A stretch of DNA of 6,928 nucleotides from assembly GCA_030690855.1 (NCBI GenBank), contig JAUYFR010000077.1, positions 1 through 6,928 of the forward strand. The letters are read 5' to 3'. Shown here in pieces: positions 1 to 6,453 of this stretch. The position numbers and the translations under genes are program-made. Below the pieces are notes generated by a model that was not told where the DNA came from, did no database searches, and saw nothing but the letters and a program-made list of their open reading frames with translations. The stretch is from Gallionellaceae bacterium (GTDB lineage Bacteria > Pseudomonadota > Gammaproteobacteria > Burkholderiales > Gallionellaceae). Each line of letters opens with the position of its first letter. The stretch's first letter is position 1.

Positions 1-294
1 TCCAGCCCAAAACTCAGCGTGATGAATAATCAAACCGCGATGTTACGAGTGGTTGATAACTATGTTTACTTCACCATCAGCGCGACCACAACACCAGGCT
101 CCAACGGCGCGCAACCCGTTACCACCTTCAGCACAACCTCGAGCACAGTACCCGTTGGCTTTACTATGAGCGTTACGCCTCAAATCAATGATAATGACAG
201 TGTCTTGCTCAATATCCGCCCTTCAATTACGCGCCTATCAGGCTATGTAAATGATCCTAATCCAAGCCTATCCCTGCGGCGCTGGTGTAGCTAA
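1..294 (+). CDS. mshL: MshL-type pilus secretin, 5' part (partial, upstream of a frameshift)
   Basis: This is the start of the visible part of an outer-membrane secretin, the ring through which the pilus leaves the cell. The reading frame is open from base 1, so the true start lies outside the window; the first ATG (19) is internal. The translation contains the secretin-core strings SSPKLSVMNNQTAMLRV, DNYVYFTI and FTMSVTPQINDNDSVLLNIR, then GYVNDPNPSL, all typical of the MshL/PilQ/GspD beta-barrel domain. After NDPNPSL the frame degenerates into SLRRWCS and stops at TAA 292-294, while the rest of the secretin continues in the next frame. So this is not a complete protein as sequenced. What is seen is the homology on both sides of a frame change; whether the break is real, a sequencing error or recoding cannot be decided here. 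MshL rather than PilQ is inferred from the neighbouring genes. Confidence 0.87.
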   Translation, partial: SSPKLSVMNNQTAMLRVVDNYVYFTISATTTPGSNGAQPVTTFSTTSSTVPVGFTMSVTPQINDNDSVLLNIRPSITRLSGYVNDPNPSLSLRRWCS

Positions 295-652
295 TTGCAA
301 CATCGCAGCAGTTGTCAGCAAAATTCCGCAAACGCAAACCCGCGAAATGGAATCAATGTTAAAAATCGAAAACAATCAAATCGCCGTTATGGGAGGGCTG
401 ATGCAAGACGAAATTAACAATCAGGCTGACGAAATTCCATTCTTTGGTCGCATCCCCTTCTTTGGAAATCTGTTCAAATATCGCAACGACACTAACGTAA
501 AATCTGAGCTCGTTATCTTCTTACGTCCAGTGGTTATTAAAGATGGCAATCTTGATGGCGACTACAGCCAATTCCGTGACAGCTTGCCAAACGCGAACTT
601 CTTCAAAGATGGTGCGAAGCAAACCGCAACTCAGGAAAAGCAAAAGCCATGA
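251..652 (+). CDS. mshL: MshL-type pilus secretin, C-terminal part (downstream of the frameshift)
   Basis: This is the 3' part of the same secretin, in frame +2. The ATG at 251 is only the first ATG after a stop at 248-250 and is unlikely to be a real start: no ribosome binding site precedes it, and the homologous sequence appears to resume near 272 with PCGAGVANCNIAAVVSKIPQ. TREMESMLKI follows, then the conserved secretin signature: NNQIAVMGGLMQDE, eleven residues after MGGL to the paired IPFFGRIPFFGNLF, then SELVIFLRPVVI, the final beta strands. A short polar tail ends at TGA 650-652, which overlaps the next gene's start as ATGA, implying translational coupling. If the coding frame is corrected by one base, this part and the preceding one form a normal secretin C-terminus. 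The two cysteines eight residues apart just after the junction are discussed in the findings. Confidence 0.85.
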   Translation: MILIQAYPCGAGVANCNIAAVVSKIPQTQTREMESMLKIENNQIAVMGGLMQDEINNQADEIPFFGRIPFFGNLFKYRNDTNVKSELVIFLRPVVIKDGNLDGDYSQFRDSLPNANFFKDGAKQTATQEKQKP

Positions 653-1878
653 GCCTGTTACTTGATGCGCTAAAAAAATCCGGGGCCGCTGAGTCTAAGT
701 CAACTGGATTAGCGGATATGCAGATGGAAGAAATTTCCCTTTCCCCCGCACGCCAAGCCGCCGCTCAGCCCGAGATTTCGCACACCGAAGAAATTCGCAC
801 ACCAAGCCGCGCACCCACTCCTCCACCCAGCAGCGCCGCTCAAACACGCGCTGCCGGTGAAAATTTATTTGCTGCAAAAAAACCAAAGCCAATCATCAAA
901 AAGCGCAAACCCTTAGGCCTTGTGCCTATCGCAATGATGCTCGGTGGTACTTTTGCAGCGGTGTTCGGCGGATATGTTTATCTTGAAATAACGCCACCCA
1001 ATCAGCGGCCGTTTTACACACCGCCTGTTGCTGCCGCACCGGTTGCGCCACCACCTCAGCAAGTCGCAATGGTGGCCTCGCCGCCAGCACCCGTCGCAGC
1101 ACCCCCTCTTGTCGCTTTAGCGCCCGCAGCCACGGCACCAGAAGCTGAAACGATTGAAGCCGCACCGGTTACGGAAAAGGCAGCGCCTACAGCCAAGCCG
1201 CTAGCAAGCCCTGCAAAAGCCAAAAAAACACCGTTCTATCGCCCTGCCCAAACCGCTCGCGGCGCAGGAAGGAAACTGGAAATTGAGCGTAAACAAGAGG
1301 TCAGTTCAATCGACCAAACTTTAGCCAGCGCTTACCAGGCTTATCAAAGCGGCGATTACGCCAATGCATGGCAACGTTACCGCGCAGCACTGGCCCTCAA
1401 CCCCAAAAATCGCGATGCGTTGCTAGGACTAGCCGCTATCTCGCAACAGCAAGGACAAGACGACAGTGCGCTGTATTATTACCGCCAAGTGCTAGCACTT
1501 GACCCGCGTGATCCGGTGGCACAAGCGGGACTGGCGTCGTTCGGCACGGCAGACTCTGCAAGCAAAGAAAGCCGTCTCAAGCAGCTCATTACCCAACAGC
1601 CAGATTCGGCCGCATTGCAATTTTCCCTAGGAAATCAATATGTTACGCAATCTCGCTGGTCTGATGCACAGCAGGCTTATTTCAACGCCTTAGCGATCGA
1701 ACCCTCTAATGCGCTGTTTGCCTATAACTTGGCGATTAGCTTAGATCACCTTGGTCAGCGCAAAGTGGCAGCGAGATATTATCAACAGGCTTTGCAATTT
1801 GACGCCGCTGGAAACGCCGGCTTTGACCACACCCAAGCGCAACGACGTTTAAACGAACTGAATGCAGCGAATCGCTAA
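649..1878 (+). CDS. mshN: MshN-like bitopic TPR protein of the pilus assembly machinery
   Basis: A 409-residue inner-membrane-anchored tetratricopeptide protein, probably a periplasmic partner of the secretin and pilus machinery. The N-terminus MSLLLDALKK is shared by MshN- and GspB/ExeB-like proteins. Residues 11-88 are polar and end in a basic stretch (KKPKPIIKKRK), followed by a single membrane helix at about 89-112. That predicts a cytoplasmic N-terminus and periplasmic C-terminus. Residues 123-203 are a Pro/Ala-rich linker, as expected for spanning the periplasm or cell wall. Helical TPR-type repeats follow at about 222-254, 256-288, 323-354 and 356-388, with recognisable elements such as AYQSGDYANAWQRYRAALAL, YYYRQVLALDP, AYFNALAIEP and ARYYQQALQFD. 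The start overlaps the secretin stop, with AGGA at 633-636 upstream. An MshM-like AAA+ gene, which sits between mshL and mshN in Vibrio, is missing here. The MshN name rests on TPR architecture plus position; the exact role of MshN is poorly established. Confidence 0.82.
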   Translation: MSLLLDALKKSGAAESKSTGLADMQMEEISLSPARQAAAQPEISHTEEIRTPSRAPTPPPSSAAQTRAAGENLFAAKKPKPIIKKRKPLGLVPIAMMLGGTFAAVFGGYVYLEITPPNQRPFYTPPVAAAPVAPPPQQVAMVASPPAPVAAPPLVALAPAATAPEAETIEAAPVTEKAAPTAKPLASPAKAKKTPFYRPAQTARGAGRKLEIERKQEVSSIDQTLASAYQAYQSGDYANAWQRYRAALALNPKNRDALLGLAAISQQQGQDDSALYYYRQVLALDPRDPVAQAGLASFGTADSASKESRLKQLITQQPDSAALQFSLGNQYVTQSRWSDAQQAYFNALAIEPSNALFAYNLAISLDHLGQRKVAARYYQQALQFDAAGNAGFDHTQAQRRLNELNAANR

Positions 1879-1897
1879 ACATGATTAGATTAGATAC

Positions 1898-1964
1898 TGT
1901 CGGGATGAATCCCGACCTGCAAAATAAGGTTCAGTTATTTCGTAGGTCGGGATTCATCCCGACA
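1898..1964. repeat. Inverted pair of REP-like palindromes (REPIN/BIME-like element)
   Basis: Two 21-base arms, 1898-1918 and 1944-1964, are perfect reverse complements separated by 25 bases. Each arm is also palindromic by itself: the right arm contains GTCGGGATTCATCCCGAC (1946-1963), an 8-bp stem around TC, and the left contains its complement (1899-1916). The right palindrome is preceded by GTAG (1942-1945), the head tetranucleotide typical of REP elements mobilised by RAYT transposases; the left one, read on the minus strand, is preceded by GCAG. The DNA or RNA can therefore form either one long 21-bp hairpin or two short ones. It begins 20 bases after the mshN stop. There is no run of T after the stem, so it does not look like a normal intrinsic terminator. 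It may affect mRNA stability or partly separate expression of the two operon halves, which is inference. Confidence 0.85.
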
Positions 1965-2030
1965 AGCTTTGCATCACAAGCTCACACGCTTAAAACTGTT
2001 GATGCAACTGGAGTGAATTAAAAGAACATC

Positions 2031-3737
2031 ATGGCGGCGCCTCTACACCAAACCCAGCAACCTATCGGTCAGCTACTCATTGCCAAAGGCGTGATTAGCG
2101 AAGACCAGTTGCGCATTGCCGCCCAAGAGCAAACAAAATCACCACAGCCACTGGGTCGTCTATTAGTGCGCTTAGGATTCTTATCTGAAGCCACTATTCG
2201 CGATGTTTTATCTGAAAACCTAGGGCAAGAAAGCGTTGATCTCTCAACGGTGATTATTGATTCGGCAGCCGTCGCACTCATTCCTAAAGACATCGCGCGC
2301 CGTTATCAACTACTACCGCTATCAGTTGACTCGGTTAGTAAAAATCTAACGCTGGCCATTGCCGACCCAGACAACATCATCGCGCTCGACCAAGTGCGCG
2401 CTCTGCTGCGTGATGAATACCGCCTGATTACTCAGCTTGCGAGTGAATCCGACATCCTGCGCGCCATTGACCAATACTATGGTTTCGAGCTTTCGATCGA
2501 CGGCATTCTGCACGAGATCGAACCGGGCGAAATGGAGTATCAAAACCTCCAGCAAGGTGTAAACGAATTTAGTCAGCCAGTGGTGCGTTTGATCGACGCG
2601 TTGCTCACCGAGGCGGTGCAACAGGGCGCATCCGACATTCACTTCGAACCTGAAAGTAGCTTCCTGCGCATTCGCTATCGCGTGGACGGCGTATTGCGCC
2701 AAGTGCGCAGTTTGCATAAGAGCTTTTGGCCGGCAATGGTTGTGCGCATGAAGGTGATGAGCGGCATGAACATCGCCGAGACACGCGCACCGCAAGACGG
2801 TCGTATTTCGCTACGTTTATCTGGTCGTCCGATTGACTTTCGTGTCGCGTCACACCCCACTACCCACGGCGAAAACCTCGTCCTGCGTATTTTGGATCGG
2901 CAAAAGGGCATTGTGCCGATCGACCAAATTGGCTTAGACGATCTCGCGCTTAACACACTGCGCACCATCATCGCCAAGCCCGAAGGCATCGTATTGGTGA
3001 CAGGCCCAACCGGTAGCGGTAAAACAACGACACTGTATTCAGTGCTGAATCACGTCAACACCGAGTCAGTGAACATCATGACGTTGGAAGACCCAGTGGA
3101 ATACCCTATTCCGCTGATTCGCCAAAGCTCAGTGAACGAAGCTGCCAAATTAGACTTCGCCAGCGGCATTCGCTCCATGATGAGGCAAGACCCAGACATT
3201 ATTTTGGTAGGTGAGATTCGTGATCACCCAACAGCCGAAATGGCGTTCCGCGCCGCGATGACCGGCCACCAAGTTTATTCCACACTGCACACCAACTCGG
3301 CGGTGGGCGCAATTCCACGTTTGCTCGACATTGGCATTTTGCCGGACATCATGGCGGGTAACATCATCGGCATTATTGCGCAGCGCTTGATTCGCATGCT
3401 TTGCCCTGCGTGCAAATACGGCTACCACCCAGATGCGACCGAACGAAAAATTCTCAGCATGCGCCATGATGACGAGACGTTGATTTATCGTGCGGCGGGT
3501 TGCGACGTTTGCAACCATCAAGGCTACAAAGGCCGTCGCGCCATCATGGAAATTCTAAAAATGGATAGCGATATGGACGACCTCGTGTCACGCCGCGCCA
3601 GTATGCGAGACCTTAAACACACCGCACTAGAAAAAGGCTTCCGCCCTCTCGCACAAGATGGCTTGCGTCGTATCATGCAGGGGCAAACTTCGATTGCTGA
3701 AGTCTCCCGTGTCGTTGACCTAACCGACCGCATGTAA
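2031..3737 (+). CDS. mshE: MshE pilus extension ATPase with N-terminal c-di-GMP-type MshEN domain
   Basis: A 568-residue hexameric motor ATPase of the GspE/PilB family, expected to drive pilus assembly at the inner face of the cytoplasmic membrane. Residues 11-34 and 40-63 form two copies of the MshEN motif (core pattern LGxxLLxxGxx...L...Q), which in Vibrio MshE binds c-di-GMP. The motor follows: SDIHFEP at 201-207, RYRVDGVLR at 215-223, arginine-rich MNIAETRAPQDGRI at 246-259, Walker A GPTGSGKT at 325-332, Asp box TLEDPVEY at 351-358, Walker B DIILVGEIRD with catalytic Glu395, and His box TGHQVYSTLHTN at 411-422. CPAC (458-461) and CDVC (491-494) make the tetracysteine zinc site of assembly, not retraction, ATPases. 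All catalytic motifs are intact. The start is limited by an in-frame TAA at 2019-2021; the ATG at 2031 has only a weak AAGA upstream, with GGAG lying further back at 2010-2013. The first position of both MshEN motifs is Pro instead of the usual Arg/Asn. Confidence 0.95.
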   Translation: MAAPLHQTQQPIGQLLIAKGVISEDQLRIAAQEQTKSPQPLGRLLVRLGFLSEATIRDVLSENLGQESVDLSTVIIDSAAVALIPKDIARRYQLLPLSVDSVSKNLTLAIADPDNIIALDQVRALLRDEYRLITQLASESDILRAIDQYYGFELSIDGILHEIEPGEMEYQNLQQGVNEFSQPVVRLIDALLTEAVQQGASDIHFEPESSFLRIRYRVDGVLRQVRSLHKSFWPAMVVRMKVMSGMNIAETRAPQDGRISLRLSGRPIDFRVASHPTTHGENLVLRILDRQKGIVPIDQIGLDDLALNTLRTIIAKPEGIVLVTGPTGSGKTTTLYSVLNHVNTESVNIMTLEDPVEYPIPLIRQSSVNEAAKLDFASGIRSMMRQDPDIILVGEIRDHPTAEMAFRAAMTGHQVYSTLHTNSAVGAIPRLLDIGILPDIMAGNIIGIIAQRLIRMLCPACKYGYHPDATERKILSMRHDDETLIYRAAGCDVCNHQGYKGRRAIMEILKMDSDMDDLVSRRASMRDLKHTALEKGFRPLAQDGLRRIMQGQTSIAEVSRVVDLTDRM

Positions 3738-3740
3738 GGA
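3736..3740 (+). promoter_or_regulatory. Ribosome binding site favouring a GTG start for mshG
   Basis: AAGGA overlaps the mshE stop codon (TAA 3735-3737) and lies 9 bases before GTG 3750, a normal spacing, but 15 bases before the alternative ATG at 3756. This favours the GTG start, giving a protein that begins MAMYSYKA, and suggests that mshE and mshG translation are linked. Confidence 0.6.
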
Positions 3741-3749
3741 AATATTGAC

Positions 3750-4955
3750 GTGGCCATGTATTCCTACAAAGCGATCGACGCCCAAGGCAAAACTGCCAAG
3801 GGATTACAAGATGCCGCTAATTTAGTTGACCTAGAGTTACGCTTAAAACGCGCTGGCTTAGATCTCATTAAAGCAAGCGAAGAGGACAACAGTTCATCGT
3901 TTGGTGGTGGTAGCAAAATCAAGCGCATCGACCTGATTACGTTTTTCTTTAACCTTGATCAACTCAGCCGCGCTGGCGTGCCTTTGCTGGAATGCTTAGC
4001 CGATCTGCGCGACAGCATGGAAGACCTCGCCTTTCGCGAGATCATTGCTAACTTAGTTGAATCGATCGAAAACGGAAAAAAACTTTCGCAGGCAATGGCG
4101 CAACACCCCAATGCTTTCGATAAGATCACCGTTAACCTTACTGACGCTGGCGAGCAAAGCGGAAAATTGCCCGATGTATTTCGCCATCTCACTGAATCAC
4201 TTAAGTGGCAAGATGAAATGGCTTCGCAAACCAAAAGCATGCTCATGCTGCCCGCCTTTGTTGGCGTCGTGGTGCTGGCGATCACTTTCTTCCTGATGAT
4301 TTATCTCGTGCCACAATTGGTTAGCTTCATCAAAGGCATGGGGCAAGAAATTCCGTTTCAAACTCGCTTATTGATCGGTGTGTCTAACGTCTTTGTGCAT
4401 TACTGGTGGGCAATTTTGTTAACGCCATTTGCGCTGTTTGGCATCTACAAAGGCGCACTCAAAATGAATCCTGACCTGCAATATCACGTCGACAATTTCA
4501 AACTGCATGTTTGGCCCATCGGCCCTGTTTTACGCAAAATAATTCTCGCGCGTTTCGCCAACACCTTTGCCATGATGTATGGCTCAGGCATCAGTATTTT
4601 GGATTGCATTGCCAACTCGCGGGACCTAGCCAACAATCAGGTCATCTCAAGAAACTTACAACAAGTGATGCACGAAATCGAGTCTGGCAAAAACTTAACT
4701 CAGAGCTTCGAAAAAACGGGCATTTTCCCGCCACTGGTGGTGCGCATGCTTAAAGTGGGCGAGGCTACTGGGCAGTTAGATGCCGCGTTAATGAACGTCA
4801 GCTATTTTTACGATCGCGACGTCAAAGATTCCATCAAAAAAGTGCAGGTATTAATTGAGCCCACAATGACAATTATTTTGGGTGCATTATTGGGCTGGGT
4901 GATGCTGTCTGTACTCTCGCCAATCTACGACCTCATCAGCAAGGTAAAAATGTGA
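3750..4955 (+). CDS. mshG: MshG inner-membrane platform protein (GspF/PilC family)
   Basis: A 401-residue polytopic membrane protein, normal in length for GspF/PilC/MshG proteins. It would form the inner-membrane platform that the MshE ATPase turns or pushes to insert pilin subunits. The N-terminal MYSYKAIDAQGKTAKG is the usual short family opening. Two repeats of the T2SSF domain are seen: the first at about 62-187 and the second at about 264-390. They contain the matching motifs AGEQSGKLPDVF (133-144) and VGEATGQLDAAL (336-347), plus the family strings RAGVPLLECL (74-83) and GSGISILDCI (278-287). Membrane helices are predicted by eye at about 166-188, 218-236 and 369-391. The gene starts 12 bases after mshE and ends 7 bases before the next start, so it is part of one operon. 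No truncation or missing segment is apparent. MshG rather than PilC is chosen because of the MshL-MshN-MshE context. Confidence 0.93.
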   Translation: MAMYSYKAIDAQGKTAKGLQDAANLVDLELRLKRAGLDLIKASEEDNSSSFGGGSKIKRIDLITFFFNLDQLSRAGVPLLECLADLRDSMEDLAFREIIANLVESIENGKKLSQAMAQHPNAFDKITVNLTDAGEQSGKLPDVFRHLTESLKWQDEMASQTKSMLMLPAFVGVVVLAITFFLMIYLVPQLVSFIKGMGQEIPFQTRLLIGVSNVFVHYWWAILLTPFALFGIYKGALKMNPDLQYHVDNFKLHVWPIGPVLRKIILARFANTFAMMYGSGISILDCIANSRDLANNQVISRNLQQVMHEIESGKNLTQSFEKTGIFPPLVVRMLKVGEATGQLDAALMNVSYFYDRDVKDSIKKVQVLIEPTMTIILGALLGWVMLSVLSPIYDLISKVKM

Positions 4956-4962
4956 ACCCGCC

Positions 4963-6453
4963 ATGAGCTTATCGAAAAGAACATTACTCTTTCTAAGTGC
5001 TGAACACTTCCAAGCCTGCTCTTGGGAAAGTGGCAAGCTATCGGATGCGCACTATTTCAGTAACGATTCCGACGGGCGCGAAAATTTCTCAGCCTATCTG
5101 CAGCAGCATAAAGAGCCTGCGCTACTTTTAGTCGACGTTATTGAAGAAGACTTCCGCCACGAATCTGTACCGCACTTAATCGGCTCAAATAAACGTGCGT
5201 TGATCGAGCGCAAATTTGAGCAATATTATCGCAACACATTATTTCGCCAAGCTAAGCTACTGCATCGCCAAGAAGATGGCCGTCGTGACGATGAAATGTT
5301 GTTTTCTGCGCTCACTAACCCACAGCGCATCTCACCTTGGCTCGACACATTACTCATAAATGGCACACCGCTGATTGGCATTTACTCACTGCCGAACATC
5401 AGCAATCCTTTACTCAAAGACATCGAATCTGATCATGTGTTGCTCTTAACGTGGGAAAATCACGCAGGCTTGCGTCAGACTTATTTCAACAATAAACGCC
5501 TGCATTTTTCACGACTCACCCCGTTTAACAGCAGCAACGTTTGCAGCGATGTCGTCGTAAAAGAAACACCTCGCACACAGCAATATTTAAAGAGCTTAAG
5601 CCTGCCGCCCCCTGGCGAAATATTAGATGTTTACATCGTTTGCCATGCAGATGACAAAACCACACTCGAATCAAAACTAGAAAGCACCTCCGACCTGCAT
5701 TACCACTTTCTAGATATACAGGCCATTAGTGATCGCTTTAAATCAAAAGATACTTATAAAGACTCTGACTCAACCTCACTATTTTTGCACCTACTAGCCT
5801 CTAAACCGCCCGTTAGCCATTACGCCACTTCTGAACACACGCGTTACTACATCTTGTGGCAACTACGCTGGATTCTCTTTGGCTTAGCCGCAGTTGTCGC
5901 CCTCGTTGGCGCACTGTGGAGTAGCATTTCATTTTGGCAAGGGAGTGATTACACCACTGAAACCGCACCTCTACTTAGCCAAGCTGCGCAGTTAAATCAA
6001 CAAACAGAAGCCATACAACGTCAGTTCCCAATCACCACCATACCCGCAGCCGACATGAAAGCCGCCGTCACCTCGATGCGCAAATTTGACAGCTACTATC
6101 CGGTGCCAGAAGAGGTATTAGTGCAGATAACCAACGTGCTAAGCCAATACACAAAAATTAGCCCTAGCAAAATAGAGTGGAAAACAAGCACCGCCGATGC
6201 GGCGCCTTCAGCTTACCCCGCTCAAATCATCAGCTTTGATGGAGAGCTCCTTGGCTTTGGCAATGACTACCGTAGCTCACTCGACTATCTCGAACGCTTT
6301 CAAAAAGCGCTCACCGAAAAAGGCTATGTTGTTACCACACAAAAGCCCCCTCTAGACATTAGCTCTCAAGGCAGCATCAATGGCGACTTCCAATCCGCCG
6401 TCAACAAATCCTCCGCTTTCTCACTCAAGCTAATCTGGAGACATCCAGAATGA
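4963..6453 (+). CDS. GspL/MshI-like (PilM-PilN fusion-like) pilus alignment protein, uncharacterised
   Basis: A 496-residue bitopic protein that I recognise only by architecture and position. Residues 1-295 are soluble, with alternating beta-rich segments (TLLFLSAE, ALLLVDVI, HVLLLTWE, DVYIVCHA) suggestive of the degenerate actin-like fold of GspL, MshI and PilM. The first strand reads LFLSAEHFQA and lacks the Asp-x-Gly expected of a nucleotide-binding actin-like protein, so ATP binding is doubtful. One membrane helix follows at about 302-324, then a short coiled-coil-like segment (335-355) and a periplasmic region to 496 that could form the ferredoxin-like domain of PilN/GspL (VPEEVLVQITNVLSQY, then YLERFQKALTEKGY). 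It would tie the cytoplasmic motor and MshG to the periplasmic alignment proteins. It starts 7 bases after mshG with no strong ribosome binding site, probably by translational coupling, and its stop overlaps the PilO-like start. The name is left open because sequence identity to MshI cannot be tested here. Confidence 0.75.
   Translation: MSLSKRTLLFLSAEHFQACSWESGKLSDAHYFSNDSDGRENFSAYLQQHKEPALLLVDVIEEDFRHESVPHLIGSNKRALIERKFEQYYRNTLFRQAKLLHRQEDGRRDDEMLFSALTNPQRISPWLDTLLINGTPLIGIYSLPNISNPLLKDIESDHVLLLTWENHAGLRQTYFNNKRLHFSRLTPFNSSNVCSDVVVKETPRTQQYLKSLSLPPPGEILDVYIVCHADDKTTLESKLESTSDLHYHFLDIQAISDRFKSKDTYKDSDSTSLFLHLLASKPPVSHYATSEHTRYYILWQLRWILFGLAAVVALVGALWSSISFWQGSDYTTETAPLLSQAAQLNQQTEAIQRQFPITTIPAADMKAAVTSMRKFDSYYPVPEEVLVQITNVLSQYTKISPSKIEWKTSTADAAPSAYPAQIISFDGELLGFGNDYRSSLDYLERFQKALTEKGYVVTTQKPPLDISSQGSINGDFQSAVNKSSAFSLKLIWRHPE
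6436..6440 (+). promoter_or_regulatory. Ribosome binding site for the PilO-like gene
   Basis: GGAG (6437-6440, with a preceding T) lies inside the end of the upstream gene, 9 bases before ATG 6450. This good spacing supports the ATGA-overlapping start of the next gene, which has no other evidence for its start within the window. Confidence 0.6.

Noticed and set aside
262..280. Programmed +1 frameshift at the CTATCCCTGC stretch.
   Set aside because: There is no rare-codon or stop-codon pause at the site, no upstream Shine-Dalgarno-like stimulator that I can see, and recoding is not known for secretins. A mutation or a sequencing error is simpler.
1898..1964. Intrinsic terminator or two-unit CRISPR array.
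   Set aside because: No T-run follows the long stem (the next bases are AGCTTTGC), and the two copies are inverted, not direct, repeats with a single 25-base gap. A REP pair explains it better.
1969..1996. Possible promoter for mshE: TTGCAT (1969-1974) and TAAAAC (1991-1996) with a 16-base spacer.
   Set aside because: Both boxes match the sigma-70 consensus poorly (three and four of six), as expected by chance in a gap of this size.
2346..2795. 149-codon open frame on the minus strand inside mshE, and similar antisense frames at 3150-3521 and 2675-2989.
   Set aside because: They lie wholly within a clearly conserved ATPase gene, have low-complexity, His/Arg-rich translations, and resemble no known family.
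4057..4296. 79-codon plus-strand open frame overlapping mshG in another frame.
   Set aside because: It is an out-of-frame shadow of the well-conserved first T2SSF domain, with no ribosome binding site or recognisable domain.
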